Source: Sinotaia quadrata
Lineage: Eukaryota; Mollusca; Gastropoda; Architaenioglossa; Viviparidae
DNA: 64,000 bases
NCBI GenBank assembly: GCA_028829895.1
Contig: CM054182.1
Location: 17,628,001-17,692,000, forward strand
Direction: 5' to 3'
A program made the translations under genes and the position numbers. Shown here piece after piece: positions 1 to 13,100 of the stretch (its first letter is position 1; every line of letters starts with the position of its first letter). The notes under the pieces were generated by a model, which was not told the origin of the DNA, did not search any database, and saw only the letters and a program-made list of their open reading frames with translations.

Positions 1-215
1 TATCTCTTGGAATCCTGTCACCCATCTCATAGCTTTATCTCTTGGAATCCTGTCACCCATATTGTGGCTTTATCTGTCAGAATCTTGTCACCCATCTTGT
101 GGCTTTGTCAGAATCCTGTCACCATCTTGTGGCCACGTCTGTCTGAATCCTGTTCACCAGTCTCATGGCTATGTCTGTCAGAATCCTGTCACCCATCTCG
201 TGGCTTTATCTGTCG
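1..215. repeat. Minisatellite, about 37 bp unit
   Basis: Around six units built on GAATCCTGTCACCCATCTC...GGCTTTATCTGTC. Short ORFs across it are repeat artefacts. Confidence 0.85.
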
Positions 216-931
216 GTGCTCTACCAAAAGTGTTGTCTGGAATTCACACTGTGCACATACAATATTGTAACCATTTCAGAAGTACAGCTCCACAGTCAAT
301 ACCCTCTGCTAAATTGTACACGTATCTATAGCAGCTTCAGACCTAAAGATTAATGGAACAGGAAAGTAATCTAGTAGGACATTTCCTCAGCTCAATTGAC
401 AGTAAAACATAATCATGACTTTCAGAAGACCCTCTGTGAGTCTAGATCTGTTTTGATGTCAGCACAATGATAACCTTGAGGAGATAGAAAAATGACAGAA
501 AAATAGGTCATATCTTGTAGAGTGTCTTTTAAACAATGTGGAAACATTCAGTCTATTCTCAAGAACAGTCATTTATAAATGTCTAGTCAGTAGTTATGAA
601 TTGAAGACAGATGAACCTGCAAGGACTTTGAAAAGCATGCAAAGCTTTGAGAGAGAGTGTTTTTCTTATACCATCATTCTACCCTTGAACCTCCCACCCT
701 CTTTGAGTCGCCAGCATCATTGTGTCTTCTTTTCAATGACTGAGATTTTTTATGGAGAACTTTTATTATCTTATACATTTTAAACATAATTTTATTTACA
801 GCTTATTTAGCAAAATAAATGAATTGCTAATTTTTGGCTTTTAACTGCCATACCTGTAAATAGATTTGTTAGAAGCATGTCTTAATCATGTACAACAGTT
901 TTGGCATTATTTGTTTAATTTTTGTCAACAG
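216..931. other. No gene seen (intron upstream of gene A exon 932)
   Basis: AT-rich unique sequence. I found no TMC segment equivalent to TM3 here, so the preceding gene A exon lies off the window. Confidence 0.5.
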
Positions 932-1092
932 ATAAAGCAACAAATCAAGAGTGATATTCTCAGGCTTATAGTGGAATTTACACCATCCCTAGTTATCACC
1001 ATACTTAATGTAATTGTGCCAGAAGTCTTTGCTGCCCTTGTCAAATTGGAGGACTACACACCTGAATTTCAAATCAAAATCAGACTCTTCAG
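932..1092 (+). CDS. TMC: TMC gene A, first exon in window (TM4 region)
   Basis: The acceptor is tgtcaacag and the donor is AG|GTATAA. It holds 53 codons plus two bases. It encodes the family segment DILRLIVEFTPSLVITILN followed by VPEVFAALVKLEDYTPEFQ, which aligns with gene B exon 38928-39106 (VQYLPSITITVL...). It ends in KIRLFR with the Arg codon split across the intron. The phase-0 start agrees with the homologous exon of gene B. A (TAC)n tract starts about ten bases after the donor. Confidence 0.88.
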
Positions 1093-1102
1093 GTATAAAT
1101 TT

Positions 1103-1153
<51 letters not shown>

Positions 1154-4100
1154 ACACAACCATCTCCGCCACCACGCTATCCTCCATCACCACAAATCCT
1201 CCTAAAAAGAACATTTGAAGAGATGAATCTGATGTGAATAAGGAAAAATAACAGAGATATTGTTTGGTTCAATAGAGATCAGAGCTATGGTTTGGTTCTG
1301 TAAGATCAGAGACGTTTTTTTTTGTTGTTTTGTAGTGAATACAGATATGGCTTGGTTCTGTAGTGACCAGAGATATGGTTTGGTTCTGTAGTGATCAGAG
1401 ATATGGTTTGGTTCTGTAGTGATCAGAGATATGGTTTGGTTCTGTAGTGATCAGAGATATGGTTTGGTTCTGTAGTGATCAGAGATATGGTTTGGTTCTG
1501 TAGTGACAGAGATATGGTGTGGTTCTGTAGTGATCAGAGATATGGTTTGATTCTATAGTCAGCAGAGATATGGTTTGGTTTTGCAGTGAACAGACAATGG
1601 GGTAGAGAGTGGTGATAGGGGAACTGTTTCTGGAATTCTTTGAGTTCTTCTAAACAGTGTGTTTTGAACACCAAAATTTCTTCAACACTTTTTGTCATAA
1701 CCAGATAAAATTAAGTTTTTCTTATCAAGTCGTAACTAATGAATGCAGGAGAGTTTTTCTATTGACCGAACTAATGAATAAATGAAAGTTTTCCCATCAT
1801 ACAACCTGATGACATACTGTAGTATGATCTGAGTTATATACACACAAGTCAGAGCTGTTCTTTAGTATGATCTGAGTTATATGGGGGTCATATACACACA
1901 AGTTAAATTTGTTCTTTAATATGATCCGAGTTATGGAGGGTCATATACACACAAGTCAGAGCTGTTCTGTAGTATGATATATGGGAGTCATGCACACAAG
2001 TCAAAGTCATCCTGTAGTATAATCTGAAGTTGTACACTTACAGGTTAGAGCTATGCTGGGGTTTTATTAATACAAATCAGATCTATACTTTGTATGATCT
2101 GAGTTTTATGGGAATGTTATGTTGACCTGTCAGAGTTACACTGTAGTATGATCTGTTCTTTATGGGAATGTTATGTTGACCTGTCAGAGTTACACTGTAG
2201 TGTGATCTGTTCTTTATGGGAATGTTATATTGACCTGTCAGAGTTAGTATGATCTGTTCTTTATGGGAATGTTATGTTGACCTGTCAGAGTTACACAGTA
2301 GTATGATCTGTTCTTTATGGGAATGTTATGTAGACCTGTCAGAGTTACACTGTAGTATATATAATCATACACATGCAAGTCAAAGCCATACTCTAACATG
2401 ATCTGAGTTATAAAGAATTCACATGCTTTTAAGTCAGACAGGGAGAAAAGTGAGACATAATCTGTAGTATGATTAACGTTTTATAGGTTCATGGGCTTAT
2501 AATGAGAGCTGTCATATCTGATTTTTATATGATTATCAAAAACTATGACATATGTGTACAAGTCAGAGCCATACTGTTGTAACAGCTATACTTTGTTTGA
2601 GCTGACTCATATGCATATGTCAGAGTCAAGAGCTCATCTTCCTTCTAAGAGGAGATTTAAAAAAATGAGTGTATCTAGTAGTTTGTCCCATGAATGAAAT
2701 GTTTCCTAGTTACTGCCATTTTCTGCTTGGCACAGGTAAAGATGTTACTTTAAGCCAGCATTTCAAGAAGTTTTTGGCAATGGAGTAAAATTCTATTGCT
2801 TTACCTTTATATTATATTTCTATTCTATTCTATCTCATTGCTTTATTGGTTGTTTTGGTTCTTTGCACTCCTGTCATCCTTTTAATCTAACATCTTGGTT
2901 TGCCCACACTTCAGCTGATTGACTCTTCTGATAGCATCTTGACTATGTGTAGCCACAGTTTTAGTAGTCAGTAGTCATTCATCTCATCAATTGTAATAGT
3001 CAGTAGTCATAGTTGTAGTATTGTGTCTAGTCAGTAGTCATAGTAGTACTTTGTCTAGTTGTCATAGTGAATAGTATTTAGTCTAGTCAGTTTTAAGCCA
3101 GTAGTATTTAGTCTAGTCAGTTGTCATAGTCAGTAGTATTTTGTCTTGATACTTGTCATAGCTACTAATATTTTCACTCCCACCTATTAGCATAATGTGT
3201 CCAAATTGTAAGAGTGAAAGTTTATGCATGTTTGGTGAATGCTGATTGGATATCTGTTGCAAGGAGTAAGCTCAGTAACATCTGGCTACTATCCCTGTGT
3301 TTGCTAGCAGTAAGGTTGAAAACATCTGGCTACTATTCCTGTGTCTGCTAGCAGTAAGGTTGAAAACATCAGGCTGCTATCCCTGGGTCTGCTGGCAGTA
3401 GGGTTCATAGTATTTTTCTGGCAACCAGTGCAGTGACAATTTGATATTTTTTTAACAAAGTCAGACATTAATACCTGAATGTGGTCAGAATGTATCCTGT
3501 CCATCATGATAATTTAAGGAAGAGGTACTAGAGAACAACATCCTTATGGCAATGGAGTTTACTGTTTGAAATAGGTTTTGTATCAGTCAAGTCAGGTCAT
3601 TGCACTGAGAGAACTCAAGACGGGTGTGAAAATGTTCTCATGCAGAAATGCAGTAATTTATTGTAAAGTTTACTTTTATTTGTTTGTTTGTTTTATTTTT
3701 ATTTATTTGAAAAATATTTTTAAAGCCTGTATTTAAAATGTTTGCCACTGCATACAGTAAGTAAGAAATTAAATTGCTCTTTAAGTATCATGTTGTTTAT
3801 TATATAGAAATTCTTAGAATTGATTGACTGTATGGAATTTAGTATTGTTTACTGTTAAGTATGTAGTATTGTTTAGTATGAAGTATTTAGTATTGTTTAC
3901 AACAACAAAAATAAATATATTTTCTCTATAAAAATTTTCTGTATTGAATGACACCAGGAGTTTCCTAAGTGGAAAGTAATTCTCTCTATGAAACCTTGTA
4001 CCCTTTCAGTTTCTGCCATTCAGCTTTCATCTTTTGCCACCAGCCTTCATTTTCACTATGTGCACCATTACTCTCTGTCACCTACCCACAACTCTCTGTC

Positions 4101-7100
4101 ACCTACCCATTACTCTCTGCCACCTACCCATTAATCTCTGTCACCTACACATTACTATCACCTACCCACTACTATCTATCACATACCCATTACTATCACC
4201 TACACATTAATATCTATCACCCACCATTTACTATCACCCACCCTTTACTCTCTATCACCTACCTATTACTCTCTATCACATACCCATTACTATCACCCAC
4301 CCTTTATTTTCTATCACCTACTCTCACTATCACTTATTCTGTACTATCTATCACCCACCCATTACTCTCTATCATCTACCCTTCATTATCATGAGTCCAC
4401 TCTTTATTTTTGTAATAATTATGTACTATATTGTGGAAACTGTAAACTCCACCATATATATACATTACTACACACACATCTACAATCATACACTTGCTCA
4501 CATACACTGTCATACATATACATACATAAACATTCACTCATGCTTGTATACTTACATCTTCATAATTTTAATTTCACACAGTTGAACATCCACAAAATCA
4601 CACAAATGCATATCACATCATTCACACTTTCACAAGCACACATACATTTACACATACAGACTCACATACTTGTACAAATAATTCCCACAGGCAACATGTA
4701 CATCTACACACATGCTCATACACTTAATTCCCACAGGCAACATGTACATCTACACATATGCTCATACACTTAATTCCCACAGGCAACATGTACATCTACA
4801 CATATGCTCATACACTTAATTCCCACAGGCAACATGTATGGAATGATAGATCTGGATCTGTCAGATGCACTACAAGATATTTAAAAATGTCGTTAAAATG
4901 TAAATAAATTCAATGAGTGAATCCAATAAAGCACCTTAATGCTTTGAAACTGTAGGACAGTACTGCTGCGGTTGTCCTCCCTGTGTGTGCTGATTTTCTC
5001 CCTCTACTACACCCTGGAGCTGGATACAAGAAATGCAAAACAGAACTGCACTGAAGAAAATACATTAAATGCACAAAAGTGTTGTGGTAACTTGCTATGG
5101 ACCAGAAATTCTACTGGTACCATTGTCATGGTGAGAGCTTTATGTTTTCTTTTAAACTTGTTTTACTCATCCAGTAGTCATTTAGAATTGAAATTATTGA
5201 AGTCAAGAATATTTCTTGGCTGCATTGATCTTTATGGTACAGACTAAGGATCACAGTCAGAAATGTAATGCTCTTTATTGTAATTTGAATACTTGTCCAA
5301 GAGTGAGTAAGATCTATGATGAAGATTTTTTTGTAAAATCACCAATAGTTTGTATATTTGATAACATCACCATTTTGTTTATGTCATTATACTAAACATC
5401 TTATGTTTGGTTTGTGAACATTGCCCAAGCTCCTGTAGCATTATTCACCTTCTCTTTATATTTTCTATGGCATTATTCGCTGTCTTTTGATATTTTCATA
5501 TAGCATATTTACCATCTTTTGATATTTTCATATATCATATTTACCATCTTTTGATATTTTCATATATCATATTTACCATCTTTTGATATTTTCATGTATC
5601 ATATTTACCATCTTTTGATATTTTCATATAACATATTTACCATCTTTTGATATTTTCATATATCATATTTACCAATTATATAGCATTATTTACCCTCTCT
5701 TTTTATTTCCTATGGCCTTATTCGCTGTCTTTTGATATTTTCCTATAGCATATTTATCTTCTCTTTATATTTCCTAAAGCATTATACACCATCTTTTGAT
5801 ATTTTAGTGTAGTGTTAACCAAAGATTCCAGCATTGCTCAGGACTATTTTGAAATGCTTGATTGGTATTACCTGTCTAATCATTTGATAAAATAATTGTA
5901 AAGTATATTTCTTAGACTTCTCAGAGAGCAGTTTCACAACTAAACAGCTGTAGAAGTTCAAGGCTGACACTGCAGTGAAGCAGAATTTGCTTAATTTGTC
6001 ATAAATAGTTTTCAACTATTCACAAATATTTTTATTTTCAGTAAATTTCTTCATTGGACTGAAAATTCTTGCAATGTATTCTTTAACTTGAGTTATAACA
6101 TTATCTTATAATTCAAATAATTTTCTTAACTCAGTATGCCTTTCTGAGCTTCTGTTTCACTATCATTTAACTCACTCGATGCCCTCCAAATTGATGAGCT
6201 GTTGAGAAATTGATGACTTGTTGACAAGTTATCACTCTCAATATTGGCTAGGGTTGGTATAGCCTGACCTCTCTTGTATTTTATTATAGCCTGACTGGTC
6301 TTGTATTTTAGTATAACTCTTTTGCATTGTAATATAGTATAACCTGACCTCTCTTGTATTTTAGTATAACTCTTTTGTATTTTAGTATAACTCTTTTGCA
6401 TTGTAATATAATATAACCTGACCTCTCTTGTATTTTAGTATAACTCTTTTGTATTGTAATATAATATAACCTGACCTCTCTTGCATTTTAGTATAACTCT
6501 TTTGTATTTCAGTGAAATTTTTACTGCCCTCTCTTTTATTTTAAAGTAATATAATCTGAACTCTTTTGCAGTGTTGGGAAACTTACGTTGGTCAACAGTT
6601 TTACAAACTTACTATTGTGGATTTTTTTGCGACCTTGCTTTTGACTTTTATAATAGAGTTTCCACGCAAGTGAGTTTCATTTTAAGTGTTTGTATGTAGA
6701 GTTTCATTGCAAATGAGTTCTTGTTTTATGTGTTTGTGTGGAATTTCTTACAGTGAGTTCTTGTTTTAAGTGTTTGTTTGGAATTTCTGTGCAAAGTAAG
6801 TTCTTAAGTGTTTGTGTGGGATTTCATTGCAAAAAGAGTTCTTGTTTTAAGTGTGTGGATTTACCATAGGATGAGTGAATTCTTGTTTTAAGTGTTTGTG
6901 TGTGGAGTTTCCATGCAAGGCAAGTCTTGTTTTAAGCATCTGTGTGTCTGGTTATTTTTTTTTTTAGAGACCATGTGAAGAGGAATCTAGGGCATTGTAG
7001 GTATTCTAATAATTTATATAAAATTGCAGTCATGGATCTAATGGATGTTGCAATATATGCAATGAAAACATGTTTCTGCAAGATTTTCTCTTAGCAATGT

Positions 7101-10100
7101 ACACAGACGACCTTAATGACAACACAGAGGATCAAAAAGTCACTTTTTTATACTGAAGGTATGACAGTTGACTAAAGGAAGCTGAGCTTTGCATGACTGC
7201 TCCGTGGTATTTCAAACCTTAACTGCATGCAGATCAAAGAAACAACCTTGATTGAACAATAAACCTTTCATTCTTTTGGTGTATGTAGCCACTGATAAAC
7301 TTGACTTTCTCCTTTTCATTCATTTGGTGTAGCCACTGATAAACCTTGACTTTCTCCTTTTCATTCATTTGGTGTAGCCACTGATAAACATTGACTTTCT
7401 CCTTTTCATTCATTTGCTGTAGCCACTGATAAACCTTGACTTTCTCCTTTTCATTCATTTGGTGTAGCCACTGATAAATCTTGACTTTCTCTTTTTCATT
7501 CATTTGGTGTAGCCACTGATAAACCTTGACTTTCTCCTTTTCATTCATTTGGTGTAGCCACTGATAAACCTTGACTTTCTCCTTTGCTAGAGGTGTTGTG
7601 GCTGGTTTGTATTATATAATTATTATATTTATGTCATTGTGACATTATTTTCTGATAATACTGGTGTACTTGTCCTTTAAGGCTTTAGTATCTGATACTA
7701 TTCCATCAGCCATTGGAGTTGCTTCTCTTTGTTTTATGGTTTGATTCTGTTTGTGTTTTGTGGTATTTTTTGCAGTTTATTATAAATGCTAATTTTTTTC
7801 CAGTCATGTTGGTGTAGTGGATCAACAATTTTACTACCCGGGTATTAGCACGGCAACGGGTCCCCATTGTCACCATAAACAATACACTTTAGAGCGTTAT
7901 TATTGAATGAATGATAACCTTTAAGGTGTAATAATTGCTGAATGAACGATAAACTTTAGTGTGTAATTACTGAATGAATGATAAACTTTAGTGTGTAATT
8001 ACTGAATGAACAATACACTTTAGAGTGTAATTACTGAATGAATAATAATCTTTAAGGTGTAATAATTACTATGAATGATAAACTTTAGTGTGTAATTACT
8101 GAATGAACAATACACTTTAGAATATAATTACTGAGTGACTGATAAGTGATATATAATCTTTAAGTTGTAATAATTACTATGAACGATAAACTTTAGAGTG
8201 TAATTACTGAATGAATAATAAATTGTAATTTTTAATTAATAAAACCTATAAAATTTTCTTTCATTTTATTATTATATTTCAGCAAAGATACTTGTTTATA
8301 ATTTCAGATTAATATTTGACCAATTCAAAGATATTAGTACATTCATTAACACTTATGGACAGCAGGAATTTGACATTCCACAAAATGTTTTGGATATTGT
8401 CTACACCCAGAATTTATGCTGGTAATATTCTTATCTTACTGCTAAACTTTATTTTCAACTGTTGGGCAGACTTTATGCTATTAATATTATTATCTTATTG
8501 CTAAATTTTATGGTGATAATATTTTCAACTATCAGCCAGACTTTATGCTTGTTTTTTTTTTAAACTTTATGGTGATAATATTTGTAACTATCAGTCAGAC
8601 CTTAACATCTTACAATCATAATTTTATTCTGTTAAAAGTATCACATTCTAGTGTAAGGAAAAATAATGAGACATTCTGTACCATCTAGTGACAGGAAAAA
8701 TAATGAGACATTCTGTACCATCTAGTGACAGGAAAAATAATGAGACATTCTGTACCATCTAGTGAAAGAAAAAATAATGAGACATTCTGTACCATCTAGT
8801 GACAGGAAAAATAATGAGACATTCTGTACCATCTAGTGACAGAGAAAACAATGAGACACTGTTCCATCACTTTCTAATTTCCTGTTTTTTAGGCTGGCAA
8901 TGTTATTTATTGTGCATTTCACTTTAAGACAATCACTTGATTATTTCCTGTTTTATAGGTTGGCGATGTTATTTATTATGCATTTCACTTTAAGACAATC
9001 ACTTGATTATTTCCTGTTTTATAGGTTGGCGATGTTATTTATTATGCATTTCACTTTAAGACAATCACTTGATTATTTCCTGTTTTATAGGTTGGCGATG
9101 TTATTTATTATGCATTTCACTTTAAGACAATCACTTGATTATTTCCTGTTTTATAGGTTGGTGATGTTATTTATTATATTTCAGTCACTTTATTATTTCA
9201 TGTTCTTTAGGCTGGCAATGTTATTTATTATGCATTGTTCTTTTGGTTGGTGATGTTTAATCTTAATTTTGACAGTCACTTTTTATGTCTTGTTATTTTA
9301 AGTAAGGCAGTTTTTGTCCTACATGCATTTCTCTTCTCACATTCTTTCTTAATTCTTTTTCTTAGATTTGTTGGTGTCTTTTAATGACAATCATTTATTA
9401 CTCCAGATTGGGAATAAGGTTATTTAATACTCAATATGTATTTCCCAATTTTGGCAGCCTTTTATTTAGTATTGTTCTTTAGGTTTATCTTAATGGCAAT
9501 CATTTATTATTCCATAGGTTTGAATGCTATTTTATTTTATTACCCAACCTGCATTTGTCTTCTGGCATACATTTCTTATTTCTTCTTGTGGTTGGAGATG
9601 TTATTTATGATACAGTTTTATTGACCGTTCTTAAGGCTAGCTTTGTTAATCAATGATTTTTATTTTTATTTTTGGCAATCTTATTTCTCTTTTTAGTCTT
9701 TTAGGTTGGGAATGCTATTTATTATATGTTTTCATTAATGGCAGTTTTTTCATATTTCCTTAAGTTATGGATGTTATTTTGATATTATTATTTTAATAAT
9801 ATTTTTTTTTAAATTTCGTTTTAGTATTAATTTATGTTGATAGTGACTAACCATTTTTATATTTCAGTTGTTTCAGTTGGAAGTGTTTTTACTAAATCTT
9901 TTAACATATATTTCTTTTGATGTTAATTATTTTCTTATTTTTCTTGTTCTGTAGGTTGGGGGTGTTCTTTGCTCCTTTACTTCCATGCATGACTATCTTG
10001 AAGGTCTTTAGTACGTTTTACCTGAAAAAGGTAAGATGTTGCAACATAAGGCATATTGTGAAATGATTTGAAATTAATTATTTGAAACGTAATACACATT

Positions 10101-13100
10101 TTATGTAATGGAAAGATTGACAATTCAGAAGTTTATTTGTTACTGTAATATTCTTTACACTGCACAAGTTATTTGTTACTATAATAATTCTTTACATTGC
10201 ACAAGTTATACATTACTGTAATAATTCTTTACAATACACAAGCTGTTTGAATACTATAATAATTCTTTACAATACACAAGTTATTTGTTACTATAATAAT
10301 TCTTTACAATACACAAGTTATACATTACTAAAATAATTCTTTATAATACACAAGTTATTTGTTACTATAATAATTCTTTACAATACACAAGTTATACATT
10401 ACTATAATAATTCTTTACAATACACAAGCTGTTTGGTTACTAAATTAATTCTTTACAATGCACAAGTTATTTGTTAGTATGATAATTCTTTACAATATAC
10501 AATCTGTAAAGTCTTAAACTCAAAAGAATTTATCTAAAATTTTAGTTTGTTCAAAATGAAAAATAGGTTTAGTATACTATTACTACTCTCAAACATGGAG
10601 ACCTTTAGGGAACAACTGACTTACTTTTAGTATGTCTTGCTTTATTTTATTATTTCTTTCCTCTATTTTGCTTTATTCAGCTTTGCCTATTTATTTGAAA
10701 TTAGTTCCCTCTTTTATTACATGCAAAGTGTCAAACTTTCTGAAGAATTTTCTTCCATCTTTCATGCAAGAAAACATTTCCCCCCATCATTCCTGCTAGA
10801 GTTACTAAAGAATTACCTCCATGCTAGAGAGCATTGCTAAAGTATTACCTCCCTGCTAGAGAGCATTGCTAAAGTATTACCTCCCCACTAGAGAGCATTG
10901 CTAAAGATTTACCTCCCTGCCAGAGAGCATTGCTAAAGTATTACCTCCCTTCTAGAGAGTATTGCTAAAGAATTACCTCCCTTCTAGAGAGCATCGCTAA
11001 AGAATTATCTCCCTTCTAGAGAGCATTGCTAAAGAATTACCTGCCTGTTAAAGAGCATTGCTAAAGAATTACCTCCCTTCTAGAGAGCATTGCTAAAGAA
11101 TTACCTCCCTGCTAGAGAGCATTGCTAAAGAATTACCTGCCTGCTAGAGAGCATTGCTAAAGAATTACCTGCCTGCTAGAGGGAATTAAATCTGACAAGG
11201 TAGGGCATGTTTACTTGGGAGTCAATTGTGTGAGTCAGGATAAATAACTCTGTGAAGCAGGAACTAGCAGATGTTTTAAAACTATAAACTCTCTTAAAAT
11301 TGGATGTCAGACTCAACATATGAAAAGTAATTCATTAATAGTTCAGTGGAAAACCTTAGATAAGCTAGTTGATGAAACAGTAAATATGTCAGACATTTTA
11401 GGTTTGTTTACAGCATATTGCAGGAGTTGGATTGCAGTAGTAGACAGGCAACCATACCAGTAGACTAAATGGATAAACTCACTGCCTCATTCTTCAGTAT
11501 GACATCATTGGATGAGATGTGCTGCATACCAATAGTCTAAAGGGGCAAATGACAGTCATGGAGAGGAATCAATATACCTTTTAATAATAGTTTTTTGATG
11601 GTCAGAGATTAATTTCAGATTTGAATCTGCACATAAAATCACTTAGCATTATCTTTAATTTTGTTTAAAATTTAAATTTGGTGCAGTGTACATGAGAGTT
11701 AAATGATATCAATAAACAGATTGATAATTAGGTGTTTACAGACCCACTCAGCATGAATGTTTTCTTTTTCAGTTATCATTAATGAAAAACATTGCCCCAC
11801 CTCAGCATACCTTCAAGGCCTCACGATCTAATTCATTTTTTATGACAATACTACTTCTGTCCTTTATCTTGGCTGCTAGCCTTGTTGGATATATGATTGG
11901 CAAGTAAGTCGCTTTTTTTAAAATCACCACTATCAAGAATGTGATGTGGATATTTTTTTTTCACTGATATCAAAACAAAAAATATATTTATCACTATTCC
12001 CTGAGGTTATGATTTGCCTGACTGCCTGTTTGGATATTCTTTTAGTGTCACAAAAATAATCTATAAATAAATATTCTTTTATCATTCTTTATTACTTTTC
12101 TCATAAAAATGCTTTATAATTTTGATAATCAAAATGTGTTATAAACATATCTGTAAAAATGTTTTGTAAATGATTTTTTTTTAAAGAAATATTTTTCTGA
12201 ATGTTTATCAAATTTCTGTAACATAAGAATTATCTGTAACTGTTTATATGTCTAAGCCAGTAACTGGGCCTTCAGGTGATACATTCTGTAATGAGCAACC
12301 ATATTTGTCATACATTGACCCACATAATAAATTACTTCTAGGTAAATGTCTTGTATTAGTCACCACCTTCCATTTAGCAAAGTCCAGTTAGAGTCTAGTA
12401 AAAAGACTTGTATTGTAGTCACCACCTTCCATTTAGCAAGGTCCAGTTAAAGTTAAAAAGATTGTATTGCAGTCACCACCTTTCATTTAGCAAGGTCCCG
12501 TTAAAGTTAAAAAGATTGTATTGCAGTCACCACCCCTTCCACTTAGCAAGATCTAGTTAGAGTCTAGATTAAAAGATTGTATTGCAATCATCACCTTCCA
12601 TTTAGTAAAGTCCAATTAGAGTCTAGATACAATGATTGTAAAGGTTTCACCACCTTCCACTTAGCAAGGTCCAGTTAGAATCTAGATAAAAAGATTGCAT
12701 TGCAGTCACCACCTTCCACTTAGCAAGGTCCAGTTAGAATCTAGATATAAAGATTGCATTGCTGTCATCACCTTCCACTTAGCAAGGTCCAGTTAGAATC
12801 TAGATAAAAAGATTGTATTGCTGTCACCACCTTTCATTTAGCAAGGTCCAGTTAGAGTCTACCCACTCTCTTGAGATGGCTCTCTTGAGAAAGGCCCTCA
12901 CCTTAAAACAACTGAATGATTTAGACCCCTATCCATCATGCAGAAATCATTTTTGTATGCATCACTTAAAAAGCAAAATAAAGATATTCTTCCCATTGCA
13001 ATTAGAAATCATCATTAAACTTTGTTATCCTATTAATAGCCTACTTGCCATTCTAGCAGTAAACATTGATACTATCTGACATGACCACTCAATAATAAGA

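Noticed and set aside
4391..4773. Overlapping His/Tyr/Ile-rich ORFs
   Set aside because: Simple ACA/CAT-rich repeats, no motif, inside a gene A intron.
7234..7548. Repetitive - strand ORF with MNEKEKVKVYQWLHQ units
   Set aside because: 45-bp tandem repeat in a gene A intron, opposite strand to the gene, with no splice or start context.
8900..9253. 117-codon hydrophobic ORF with 22-residue repeats
   Set aside because: 66-bp intronic minisatellite containing acceptor copies. Open only because 66 is divisible by three.
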